The position numbers and the translations under genes were made by a program. Of a stretch of DNA of 56,734 nucleotides, positions 23,661 through 31,113 are shown piece after piece; position 1 is the first letter of the stretch; each line of letters opens with the position of its first letter. The notes below the pieces were generated by a model, which ran no database searches, was not told the DNA's origin, and saw nothing but the letters and a program-made list of their open reading frames with translations. Source of the DNA: JAKLKS01 sp964370855. GTDB taxonomy: Bacteria; Planctomycetota; JAJSAM01; JAKLKS01. The stretch lies in NCBI GenBank assembly GCA_964370855.1, contig CAYJMF010000015.1, positions 1 through 56,734 of the forward strand, read 5' to 3'.

Positions 23661-25106
23661 TCAATCCCCCTCGTCCACGCCGAACTGACGGCGGTACCTG
23701 TAGATGACCGCGCAGGTCATCGTGTCAAGCGCCGTCGTGCGGAGCCGGCCGAGCCCGGCGCCGGGCCCGGCCTCCGGAGGCGCGGAGGAGCCGGCCGCGC
23801 AACCCGCCTCCTCCCCGAGGAAGCCCTCGAGGAGGGAGGCGACGACGGTTCCCCTCCACCGGGCGTACCCGCTCTTCCCCACCTGGAACATGGCCAGGGT
23901 GGCGAAGCAGTCGAAAAGGGGGTCCCGCCAGGCATCCGCATCCGGGGTTTCCCGGATCCCGTCCACGAGTCCACGGGCACCGGCACTCACCCGAGGATCC
24001 TCCACCGGGACGCCGGCGAAGATCCGCACGAGCATCCCCATGGCCGTCGGAGCGTCCGCCGTCCGCTCTCCCGCCTCGCCCGGTTCCTCGGCCCACACCC
24101 GCCCCGTCACCGGGTCGGTCCTGTCCTCGAACCAGCGCATCCCGTCCTCGATCCCCTCGGCTGACATCTCCAGCCCCGCCCCCTTTGCCGACTTCAGGGC
24201 CATGACGGCCCACGCCGTCGTCCCGAAGTCGCGCGGACCGGACCCCGGCCCGTAACGCCAGGCGAGGTAGGGGTCCCGGCAGGACTGGAGGAAGTTCACC
24301 CCGTTCTGCGCCGTCGCCTTGAACAGCGGCGACTGGGTCAGGCCGTAGGCCTCCGCCATGGCGAGCGTGGCCAGCGCGTGGTCCTCGAGCCAGCCCTCGG
24401 CAACCCGCTCGCCGAAGCAGCCCTCGACGTCCTGGACGGACTTGAGGTGCTTGAGCCCGCTCCTCACGATCTTCCCGTAGCGCGGCGTCTTGTGGGTCTC
24501 CCCGGTGCCGAAGAACACCAGCAGGGCGAGCCCCGTGTCCCCGACGGCGTGGCCCGCCTCGCCGGGCCCGGTGCAGCCTTCGCCGGTGCACCGTCCCGAG
24601 AGGGTGGCCCCGTCCCAGGAGCCGTCCTCGGCCTGGTGGCGGACGAGCCATGCCTCGGGAGTGGGTACTACGGTACGGGCGTCCTCGCAGTCCGATGCGA
24701 AACCCTCCACGGGAACTGGTTCGGGGCGGAGGATGTCCCCGTCGCGGTGGTCGTGGGTTCTCCCCGCCAGCAGGCTTCCGACAGCTCCCGAGTGTCCAAT
24801 ATCTCCCGATTGGGAGATGTCCTCTCCGGGATTCTCCTCCACCTCGAAGGGGGTCCCCACTTCTTCCTCCGACTCGGAACTCGATGCGAAGAGCTCCATC
24901 GGAACCTCCAGTTCTGGCTCCGCCGCGACGTGAAGGAGACTCTCCCTCTCGCTCGTCGAACTCCCGCGAAACGACGCCTGCGACCTCGACGATGCTGCAT
25001 GGCCTCCATGGGGAGCGGCTCCCGGATCCATTCTCCCGCACAACAGTGCCGAGCCGAGGAGCAGGGTCGACAGGATCCCCGCGACGATGCTCCAGCGGAC
25101 CCCCAT
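23661..25106 (-). CDS. alpha/alpha-toroid protein T3 with N-terminal membrane helix and acidic linker
   Basis: A 481-residue member of the toroid family. It differs from its neighbours by an N-terminal transmembrane or signal helix (VRWSIVAGILSTLLLGSALL), then about 110 residues of Ser/Glu/Gly-rich linker. The toroid starts near residue 140: WLVRHQAEDGSWDGATL, C-x4-C (CTGEGC), VGDTGLALLVFFGTGETHKT, DHALATLAMAEAYGLTQSPL and PYLAWRYG. The late motif is changed to GCAAGSSAPP, losing the Trp-Asp. It is the most diverged of the four, perhaps specialised or decaying. GGAGG precedes the ATG at 25106. Confidence 0.75.
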   Translation of the reverse strand: MGVRWSIVAGILSTLLLGSALLCGRMDPGAAPHGGHAASSRSQASFRGSSTSERESLLHVAAEPELEVPMELFASSSESEEEVGTPFEVEENPGEDISQSGDIGHSGAVGSLLAGRTHDHRDGDILRPEPVPVEGFASDCEDARTVVPTPEAWLVRHQAEDGSWDGATLSGRCTGEGCTGPGEAGHAVGDTGLALLVFFGTGETHKTPRYGKIVRSGLKHLKSVQDVEGCFGERVAEGWLEDHALATLAMAEAYGLTQSPLFKATAQNGVNFLQSCRDPYLAWRYGPGSGPRDFGTTAWAVMALKSAKGAGLEMSAEGIEDGMRWFEDRTDPVTGRVWAEEPGEAGERTADAPTAMGMLVRIFAGVPVEDPRVSAGARGLVDGIRETPDADAWRDPLFDCFATLAMFQVGKSGYARWRGTVVASLLEGFLGEEAGCAAGSSAPPEAGPGAGLGRLRTTALDTMTCAVIYRYRRQFGVDEGD

Positions 25107-25220
25107 GATCCGACCTCCGTTCCGGGCGACGCGTCCGGGGCTCGCCGCGTGGCTGGAGTCCCGGGAATCCCGAACGGAGGCGGGAGGCCGGAGTTCGTGG
25201 AATCCTCCATGAGGAAGGGT

Positions 25221-25238
25221 CACTCCGGTTCCGGAGTG
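25221..25238 (-). terminator. 8-bp hairpin CACTCCGG-TT-CCGGAGTG
   Basis: A perfect 8-bp stem with a 2-base loop (25221-25228 and 25231-25238) between the small gene ending at 25260 and the toroid gene starting at 25106. There is no T run. It could attenuate or process the transcript. Confidence 0.4.
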
Positions 25239-25259
25239 GAGGGCCGGCTCATCGCCGAA

Positions 25260-25404
25260 CTAGGCGACGCGCATGAAGAACCACTTCTTCTCGGCCTTCG
25301 CGGCGTTGGACCGCTCCATCGCGATGAAGGGGCCCGGGCCGCAACACACCGTGCAGGCTTCCGGGAACCGGACGTCCTTACCCGCGATCTCGATGAAGTA
25401 CGGC
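25260..25404 (-). CDS. short Cys-containing protein, possibly truncated
   Basis: 47 residues from ATG at 25404: MPYFIEIAGKDVRFPEACTV, then CCGPGPF and a Lys-rich end. The CTVCCG block is a CxxC pair as seen after the membrane helix of S1 and S2. Codon third positions are mostly G or C, which favours real coding, and GGGAG lies 10-12 bases upstream. The protein ends just where a second metal-binding half would be expected, so it may be a truncated zinc-ribbon gene. It lies between two toroid genes in the same orientation. Confidence 0.45.
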
Positions 25405-25521
25405 ATTCTCAGCGTCTCCCGGGTCATCCGCTCATGTCCGTGAGCGAACGCGTCGGGGCAGTCCATCGGGCTGTGCCGGTACCGGAAACTACGTCCACAC
25501 GGAGTCCGAAAAACTCGCGCG

Positions 25522-27024
25522 CTACTTCCCCCCGAAGGTCCTGTCGTACCGATAGTAGACCTCCATGCAGAGCGCCCCCATGGCCGTGCTGTAGATCCGG
25601 CCCCCCTCGGGGCCCCAGGGATCCACGGGGTCCCAGGAACCGCGCGCGCAGCCCGACTCCGCGCCGCGCTGGTGGGGAAGGAGCGCCTCGCCGACGGCCT
25701 TGCTCCAGTTCCGCCAGGAGTCGCCGCCGGCCTGGAAGGTGGCCAGCGTCCCGAAGTACCAGTAGTAGAGGTCGATGGAGCCCTCGTCGTTCCAGGCCGG
25801 CAGCGTTTTCCCGACGAGATCGATCCCCTTGCGGAGGAGCTCGTTGTCCCGCGTCTGCCCGCAGAGGATCCGCGCCAGCACCCCCTCGGCGGTGAGCGCC
25901 TCCGACTTGTCCGCGGGGTAGGCGTCCATGAGCTCCTGCGGCCGCGCGGGGCCGTTGCCCCGCGCCGTGTAGCCGACCCGCCCGTACTCCGGCTCCGTCA
26001 CCTTGTCGAGCCAGGCCAGCGCCCCCTCGAAGGCGGCCTCGTCCACGGTCAGCCCGGCGCCCTTCGCCGACTTGAGCGCCATCACCATCCAGCAGGTGAC
26101 GGAGGTGTCGTTGTCCTGCGGCTTCACGCCGTAGCGCCAGCCGAGGTAGGGGTTCCGCGCCTGCTGCACGAAGTTCACGCCGAGCTGCGCGCTCTCCTTG
26201 AAGAGGGGGGACTGGGTGAGCCCGTAGGCCTCGCACATGGCGAGCGTGGCGAGGGCGTGGTTGTAGGTGAAGTGGTTGGAGGTCCGGGGCCCGAAGCAGC
26301 CCTCGGCGTCCTGGATCCCCTTCAGGTACTTGAGGCCGCGCTCCACCGTCTCCCCGTGCTCCTGCGTCTTGTGGGTCTCGCCGGCGCCGAGGAAGGCGAG
26401 GAGCGCGAGCGAGGTCACGCCGGGGTCGTAGAGCGGCCCGCCGATGTCGGGGCAGCGCCCGTCCTTGCACTGTGTCGCGAAGCCGTCGGCGTCCCAGTTG
26501 CCGGCGATGCCCTGGTGGGCGGCGAGCCAGCGGAGGGCCTCCTCGACGGCCTGGCCGGAGGTGTTGTCGGCCCGGAGGGCGGGAGCGGGAAGGCCCTGGG
26601 ATGCGATCAGCGCCTTGACGGCCATGGCCGGGCGGCGGCCGGGGAAGGCGCCCGGCGAGGGGCGCTTCGGGGCCGCGTCCGGCGCCCCGCCGGCGGCGGT
26701 GAGTGCGGAGAGGAGTTTCCGGAGGCGGCCCTCGCTGGCGGCGGCCTCCGTCTCCTTCCCGGCGCGGAGGTAGGCCTCGGCCAGCGCCCCCTCGGTGCGG
26801 ACCGCCTCGAGGAGGGCGATGCGCCGGGCGCGGGTCGCGTCGGCGGCCGCCTGATCCGCCGCGGCCACCTTCGCCCGGGCCGCCTCGGCGGCGGCCAGCG
26901 CGTCGGCGAGGCCGTCGTCCTGCGCCGGGGCGGGAGGAGGCCCTCCTTCCGTCGCGCAGGCGGCGAGGGGTCCCCCGAGGAGGAAGGCGAAGGCGATTCC
27001 CGCGACGGCGGCGGTCCGGATCAT
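25522..27024 (-). CDS. exported alpha/alpha-toroid protein T2 with N-terminal coiled-coil region
   Basis: A 500-residue protein, probably a lipoprotein (LLGGPLAAC). Residues 35-110 are Ala/Glu/Arg-rich and helical, probably coiled coil. The toroid begins near 160: WLAAHQGIAGNWDADGF, CKDGRC (C-x4-C), VTSLALLAFLGAGETHKT, YLKGIQDAEGCFG, YNHALATLAMCEAYGLTQSP and GWRYGVKPQDNDTSVTCWM. It ends with SIDLYYWYFGTLA and GCARGSWDPVDPWG. It has the fullest set of family motifs of the four paralogues. The ATG at 27024 has GGAGGAGG upstream. Proteins of this type are abundant in Planctomycetota and their job is unknown; binding a hydrophobic or peptide ligand in the toroid barrel is plausible. Confidence 0.8.
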   Translation of the reverse strand: MIRTAAVAGIAFAFLLGGPLAACATEGGPPPAPAQDDGLADALAAAEAARAKVAAADQAAADATRARRIALLEAVRTEGALAEAYLRAGKETEAAASEGRLRKLLSALTAAGGAPDAAPKRPSPGAFPGRRPAMAVKALIASQGLPAPALRADNTSGQAVEEALRWLAAHQGIAGNWDADGFATQCKDGRCPDIGGPLYDPGVTSLALLAFLGAGETHKTQEHGETVERGLKYLKGIQDAEGCFGPRTSNHFTYNHALATLAMCEAYGLTQSPLFKESAQLGVNFVQQARNPYLGWRYGVKPQDNDTSVTCWMVMALKSAKGAGLTVDEAAFEGALAWLDKVTEPEYGRVGYTARGNGPARPQELMDAYPADKSEALTAEGVLARILCGQTRDNELLRKGIDLVGKTLPAWNDEGSIDLYYWYFGTLATFQAGGDSWRNWSKAVGEALLPHQRGAESGCARGSWDPVDPWGPEGGRIYSTAMGALCMEVYYRYDRTFGGK

Positions 27025-27161
27025 GGCGTCCTCCTCCCGGGAGGTCCCGGGCATGGTGTCCCGTCCCTCATGAACGGACGGGAGGGGAGGAGGTTCGCGG
27101 AATCCGGACCTCGTCCTCCGTCACGTCCGTCGCGACCGGGCCGCGACTCCTAATCCGCCGG

Positions 27162-28250
27162 CTACCGGTAGTCGAAGATCAGGCAGAGGATGCCGTAGGC
27201 GGTACTGACGACGCGTCCCTGCGAACCGGGTGCGGCCGGGGGGTCCCAGGAGCCATGGGTGCAGGCCTCCTTCTCCGTGCGCTGCATGGAGGCGGCGACC
27301 TTCCTCATCGCCCCGCTCCACACCTTCCACGATTCGCCGGTCGCGTTGAAGTGGGAGCCGTCCATCCCCGCCTCCCAGCAGGCGAGGGCGCCGAAGTAGG
27401 CGTACCCGGAGTCGAGATCCCGTCCCTCGGGCGCGGCCGCGGGTGGACGGGTCATCAGGACCGCCACGCCCTTCCTGAAGACGGGATCCGTCCTCCCGAG
27501 TCCCATGCTCATCCGGGAGACGCAGGCCATGGCCGTCGGCAGTTCCGGAGGATGCGGGTCCCCTTCCCCCGCGACGGGCGCCTTCCCGAATCGCCCCGTC
27601 TCCCTGTCCGTGCCCGCGTCGAGCCAGGCGAGGTACGCGCCGAAGGGATCCCTGCCGGCCTCCAGCTTCCCGCCCACCGCCGATCGGATGGCCATCGCCG
27701 CCCACGTGCTGGTCTCGAGATCCGTCTCCTTCCCCTCGGCGGAGGCGGGCCACCCGCCCTCCTTCAGCCGGCGGGAGAGGAGGAAGTGGAGTGCCCGCCG
27801 GGCGGTGGGCCGGACGAAGTCGCTCCCGGTCATCCCGTGGAGTTCCGAAAGGGCGAAGGTCGCGCGGGCGTGGTTGAGGAGGAAGCGGTCCCCCTTCGCC
27901 GGTTCGAAGGCGCCGCTCTCGTCCTGGTGCTCCCGGTACCAGGCGAGCGTCTTCCGCACGACGTCGCCGTAGAGCGGGGTCTTGTGGGTCTCCCCGTACC
28001 CGAGGAAGGCCAGGAGCGCGAGCCCCGTGGCGCCCACGCGATCCCCGGGGAGTCCGGCACCGGCGCAGGCGGAGGGCTTTTCGCAGTGGAGGCCGAACTT
28101 CACGGGATCCCAGGAACCGTCGGCGTCCTGGTGGCGCGACATCCAGCCGCGGCGCTTCCCGGGGGCGGGATCCTCCTCGTCCTCGCCCGCGAGGGCGGAG
28201 CAGGACGCCAGCGCGGCGAGGAGGATGGCTGCGATGGCCGGGATGCGCAT
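27162..28250 (-). CDS. exported alpha/alpha-toroid protein T1
   Basis: A 362-residue protein with a signal sequence (MRIPAIAAILLAALASC), possibly lipidated. Toroid repeats: MSRHQDADGSWDPVKFGLHC, VGATGLALLAFLGYGETHKT, WYREHQDESGAFEP, LNHARATFALSELHGMTGSD and STWAAMAIRSA. The late Cys motif is ACTHGSWDPPAAPG. The Cys pair after the first repeat is spaced x5 instead of x4. GGAGGAGG precedes the ATG. It is the first gene of the toroid cluster in transcription order; the J-type half repeat at 28333 is directly upstream. Confidence 0.8.
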   Translation of the reverse strand: MRIPAIAAILLAALASCSALAGEDEEDPAPGKRRGWMSRHQDADGSWDPVKFGLHCEKPSACAGAGLPGDRVGATGLALLAFLGYGETHKTPLYGDVVRKTLAWYREHQDESGAFEPAKGDRFLLNHARATFALSELHGMTGSDFVRPTARRALHFLLSRRLKEGGWPASAEGKETDLETSTWAAMAIRSAVGGKLEAGRDPFGAYLAWLDAGTDRETGRFGKAPVAGEGDPHPPELPTAMACVSRMSMGLGRTDPVFRKGVAVLMTRPPAAAPEGRDLDSGYAYFGALACWEAGMDGSHFNATGESWKVWSGAMRKVAASMQRTEKEACTHGSWDPPAAPGSQGRVVSTAYGILCLIFDYR

Positions 28251-28332
28251 GGGGGTGGCCTCCTCCGACTCCAACGGGCCGGTGGCATCCCGGGTTCTCG
28301 GGAAGGCGAGGGCGGCCGCACCACCCTCTCCG

Positions 28333-28368
28333 AACCCCGATGAAATGGGTCGGGTACCGTATTCCCCT
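28333..28368. repeat. solo right arm of element J
   Basis: Starts AACCCCGATGAAATGGGTCG and continues GGGTACCGTATTCCCC. It matches the right arm of J at 21143-21178 in the same orientation with only a few differences. No left arm is present. Together with J it brackets the toroid cluster. Confidence 0.75.
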
Positions 28369-28396
28369 CCGGAAAGGGCGAGGGGAAGGGGGTTCG

Positions 28397-28924
28397 CTAC
28401 TCCTTCTTCTTCGGCGGGGTGTACTCCGTCCTCGCCCTGTACTCCGCCCACTCCACCGGCTCCTCGGAGCGCGGCAGGACCACGGCGTGCCAGGGCATCG
28501 TGAGCGCCTGCGTCGTCACGGCGTCCTTCGCCGGCGCGCGGACGGCGTAGAGGATGCGGAGCTTCCCCTCGAGCTTCCGCGCCCCGACGACCTCCGCCGA
28601 CCAGCCACCGGTCTTGCGCTCCCCGCAGCCGTACACCGCCACCATCTCCTTCCCGAAGTCCACGGTCGGCGCCTTCGGCACCGGGGCGAGGTGCTCGTTG
28701 GCCTTCGCCCAGATCTCCTCCCACGCCTTCCCGTCCTTCACGACCGCCTTCGTCTCCGCCCGGAGCCCCCCGCTCGGGGAGGCGGGGAAGGTCCGGAGGA
28801 TGGCGACCTCGGCCCCCTCGTCCTCGATGCGGGCCGCCGGGGCCGCCTCCTCCTTCCGGCATCCGGGGAGCGACGCACCACCCAGGACGAGGACCGCCAG
28901 CAGAACCGCGCGCGTGCCTACCAT
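28397..28924 (-). CDS. lipoprotein with PrcB-like C-terminal domain
   Basis: A 175-residue lipoprotein (signal ends LGGASLPGC). The C-terminal 100 residues resemble the PrcB_C domain: DFGKEMVAVYGCGERKTGGW, then IEV-like beta strands and MPWHAVVLPRSEEPVEW. PrcB domains were first seen in a spirochaete protease complex and are probably beta-rich binding modules. The ATG at 28924 has GGAAGGAG 9 bases upstream and overlaps the end of the HIT gene by 7 bases, so the two are in an operon. Confidence 0.6.
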   Translation of the reverse strand: MVGTRAVLLAVLVLGGASLPGCRKEEAAPAARIEDEGAEVAILRTFPASPSGGLRAETKAVVKDGKAWEEIWAKANEHLAPVPKAPTVDFGKEMVAVYGCGERKTGGWSAEVVGARKLEGKLRILYAVRAPAKDAVTTQALTMPWHAVVLPRSEEPVEWAEYRARTEYTPPKKKE

Positions 28925-29529
28925 GTCGCCATCTCCTTCCGCAGCCGGTGCCAGGTCCCGTCCAGCGTCTCGAGCAGCGTCTTCGTCTTCCCGATCACCG
29001 AGATGAAGTTCGTGTCCCCCACCCACCGCGGCACCAGGTGGAGGTGGAGGTGGTCCACGCTCCCCCCCGAGGCCGCCCCGAGGTTTAGGCCCGCGTTCAC
29101 CCCCCCCGCCTTCATGGACGTCCGCACGAGGTCGCTCAGGCGCGCGAGCAGCCGCATCATGTCCAGCATCTCCGCGTCCGTCATCTCCGACGGGTCCGTG
29201 AGGTGCCGCACGGGGCAGATCATCAGGTGGCCCACGTTGTAGGGGTAGCGGTTGAGCATCACGAAGGAGTGCGTCGAGCGGTGGAGCACCAGCGTCTCCG
29301 CGTTCACGCCCCCGGCCAGGGCCTCGCAGGCGATGCAGCCCGGAGGGCGCCCCCCGAGGACGTACTGCATCCGCCACGGGCTCCAGAGGATGGGGAGACC
29401 CGAGGGATGCGGCTCGGCGCCGTCAGCGGGCGGCGGGGTGCGGCGCTTCCGCGGGGCGGCGCGCGTAGAGGAGCCAGTTCCCGCGGCGCCCCTCCGCGAG
29501 CCCCTTGCGGCCGAAGATCGTCGTGCCAT
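28918..29529 (-). CDS. HIT-family nucleotide hydrolase/phosphorylase
   Basis: A HIT protein with the active-site triad VDHLHLHLVPRW (His-x-His-x-His) and the N-terminal LWSPWRMQYV and GCIACE blocks typical of the Ap4A-phosphorylase-like branch. HIT enzymes act on nucleoside phosphates or AMP conjugates. The conserved core begins near 29390 (LPILWSPWR), but the only standard start codon before it is the ATG at 29529, inside trmB. The true start is therefore uncertain: either a 107-base overlap with trmB or an unusual start codon. The last bases overlap the PrcB-like gene. Confidence 0.8.
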   Translation of the reverse strand: MARRSSAARGSRRGAAGTGSSTRAAPRKRRTPPPADGAEPHPSGLPILWSPWRMQYVLGGRPPGCIACEALAGGVNAETLVLHRSTHSFVMLNRYPYNVGHLMICPVRHLTDPSEMTDAEMLDMMRLLARLSDLVRTSMKAGGVNAGLNLGAASGGSVDHLHLHLVPRWVGDTNFISVIGKTKTLLETLDGTWHRLRKEMATW

Positions 29530-30106
29530 CGAAGACCGTCCTTTCCTCCACGGGTCCGCCCTCGAACCCGCCGTCGCCGTCCATCACCGTCCGCATCTGC
29601 GCCGCGTAGGCCGCGTCGTCCGTGGCGAGCAGCACCCCCGCCCCGGGAAGCATCGTCCGGCGGAGCTCCCGCGCGAAGAAGGGACGGAGGAGCCGGTGGC
29701 CCGCGTGGCGCTCCTTCGGCCAGGGATCGGGGAAGAGGATGCGCACCGCCGACACCGAGGCCGGGGGGAGCATCACGCCGAAGACCACCTCCGCCCGCCC
29801 CGGGAGGATGCGCAGGTTCCCGAGCCCCGTCCGCGCCGCCCGGGAGAGGTAGGTCTCGACCCGGTCCCACTTGAGCTCGAGGCCGAGGTAGTCCCGCCCC
29901 GGGTTCGCCTTCGCCCGCCGCAGGAGATCCTCGTCGCGGCCGAAGCCGACCTCCACCTCGAGGGGGGCGCGCCGCCCGAAGACGGCGGCGGGGTCGAGGA
30001 CGCCGGCGAGCTCCCGACCTGGCCGGAGGAGGAGGGGGTGGAGGGCCGTCTCCATGTCGCCGGGAGTCCCGCGGCGGGTGCGCGGCCCCGGCTTGTTGGC
30101 TGCCAT
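29423..30106 (-). CDS. trmB: tRNA (guanine-N7-)-methyltransferase
   Basis: A 227-residue TrmB that methylates G46 in the tRNA variable loop with SAM. Visible motifs: LEVEVGFGRDEDLL (SAM site), DYLGLELKWDRV, and the signature FPDPWPKERHAGHRLL. The length is usual. The start is fixed by TACAGT, 6 bases, ATG, so it is probably leaderless. It heads a short minus-strand run with the HIT protein and the PrcB-like lipoprotein. An assembly gap lies just upstream. Confidence 0.92.
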   Translation of the reverse strand: MAANKPGPRTRRGTPGDMETALHPLLLRPGRELAGVLDPAAVFGRRAPLEVEVGFGRDEDLLRRAKANPGRDYLGLELKWDRVETYLSRAARTGLGNLRILPGRAEVVFGVMLPPASVSAVRILFPDPWPKERHAGHRLLRPFFARELRRTMLPGAGVLLATDDAAYAAQMRTVMDGDGGFEGGPVEERTVFDGTTIFGRKGLAEGRRGNWLLYARRPAEAPHPAAR

Positions 30107-30112
30107 CGGGGT

Positions 30113-30118
30113 ACTGTA
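30113..30118 (-). promoter_or_regulatory. -10 box TACAGT, leaderless start of trmB
   Basis: Minus-strand TACAGT, 6 bases, then the trmB ATG at 30106. Confidence 0.6.
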
Positions 30119-30141
30119 ACCGGGTCCACCGGAATCGAAGC

Positions 30142-30305
30142 GGGGGGGGGGGGGGGGGGGCCCGCCCCCGGGGGGGGGGGGGGGGGGGGGGGGGCGTGGG
30201 GGGTGTGGGGCGGGGGGGGGTGGGGGGGGGGTGGGNNNNNNNNNNTTCGAGTTTTGCGCCGCCGCGGCGGGCGGCGGGGGGGGGGGGGGGGGGGGCCCCC
30301 CCCCC
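30142..30305. other. assembly gap (N at 30236-30245) with G/C homopolymers
   Basis: Long G runs, ten Ns, more G and C runs. This is a scaffold join of unknown length between trmB and the next gene. The real sequence here is not recoverable. Confidence 0.85.
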
Positions 30306-30332
30306 GCCTGTGGATACCGGGGTGCGTGAAGC

Positions 30333-30986
30333 CTAGTCGTTCTTCGCCGTCTCCTTCTCTTCCTGCTTCTTCGCGCGATCCTTCCGCGCCTTCTCGATGC
30401 GGGCGATCTCGGTCTTGACGAGCTTGTCGCTCTTGGCGACGCGGACCTTGAGGAAGGAGACGAAGGGCGACTTGTTCAGGAGGGAGTCCTGGTCGACGGT
30501 GATGCGGCCGACCATCTCCTTCGTGGGGGACCAGATCTCGATGCGGGCCTGGTTCTGGACCTTCTTCATGTCCGCCTCGGCGGGCAGGACGACCTTGAGG
30601 CAGGTGAAGTTCTTGTTGAGGACTTCGACCACCTGCTCCTGGAGGACGCCCAGCTCGAACTTCCGGGAGAACTTGTAGTTGTCGTCCATCGGGTCGGCGA
30701 TGGGGTCGACGTAGTAGTAGACGAAGAGGGGCTTCTCCTTGGCGAGCGCCTTGGTGTCGATGTCGACGTCGGGGGTCTCCTCGGGCTTCGCGGTCTCGCC
30801 CGTGGCGACGGCGCGGGTCTCGGCGGTCGGAGTCGCGACGGTCGGATCCCACTCGATCTTGCCGGTGTTGGGGCCTGCTCCGCAGGCGAAGGGAGCGCCT
30901 CAACCGGCCTTCAGGTCCGCCTGCAGGAACGTGAACGACGCGAGGGCGGCCAGCGCGGCCAGCCCCACGACCTTGCCCATCTTCAT
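30333..30986 (-). CDS. candidate selenoprotein: exported protein with in-frame TGA
   Basis: One open frame of 217 codons interrupted only by TGA at codon 29 (30902-30900). Before it: ATG at 30986 with GGAAGGTGGAG upstream, and a signal peptide MKMGKVVGLAALAALASFTF. After it the frame continues with strong G/C third-position bias for 188 codons. The residues around TGA read LKAG-U-GAPFACG, so a selenocysteine would sit six residues before a cysteine. The body has a beta-alpha pattern (KPLFVYYYVDPIADPM) that could be thioredoxin-like, then a Lys/Glu-rich tail. Eighteen bases after TGA comes a perfect 6-bp hairpin with loop GGA, as bacterial SECIS elements require. The alternative is a point mutation (TGC or TGT in relatives) or sequencing error. 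I do not recognise the family. Confidence 0.6.
30873..30887 (-). promoter_or_regulatory. candidate bacterial SECIS hairpin
   Basis: On the minus strand GCCTGC-GGA-GCAGGC: a perfect 6-bp stem with a three-base loop beginning GG. The loop starts 18 bases after the TGA. The bacterial SECIS rules I know ask for a short stem, a small loop with G in its first two positions, and a distance of about 16 to 37 bases. All are met. Confidence 0.45.
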
Positions 30987-31000
30987 GGCTCCACCTTCCA

Positions 31001-31054
31001 GCCCCTTGCGGGGCCAAGTCCCCGGGTCCATAACTCTGGGGCCCCACGGGCCCC
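31001..31054 (-). promoter_or_regulatory. structured leader of candidate selenoprotein gene
   Basis: Two hairpins lie in the leader: a 5-bp stem closed by a GCAA tetraloop (31001-31014, read on the minus strand) and a 7-bp GGGGCCC/GGGCCCC stem (31038-31054). They could slow or regulate translation. No known riboswitch class is recognised. Confidence 0.35.
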
Positions 31055-31068
31055 TCCAGACACCTCCC

Positions 31069-31096
31069 ATTAGAACATCGGCGGGGAATCCCTCAA
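31069..31096 (-). promoter_or_regulatory. promoter TTGAGG-N16-TCTAAT
   Basis: Minus strand: TTGAGG (31096-31091), a 16-base spacer, TCTAAT (31074-31069). It lies about 80 bases upstream of the ATG at 30986, giving a leader that holds two hairpins. Confidence 0.45.
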
Positions 31097-31113
31097 GCCC
31101 AAACCGACAAAAA

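Noticed and set aside
22453..28250. Squalene-hopene or other terpene cyclases making hopanoids
   Set aside because: The proteins are exported, short, lack DxDD, and no other terpenoid gene is nearby; only the toroid fold is shared.
30333..30689. Separate short gene starting at ATG 30689
   Set aside because: There is no ribosome site, and coding bias and the frame continue upstream to the TGA and signal peptide without another stop.
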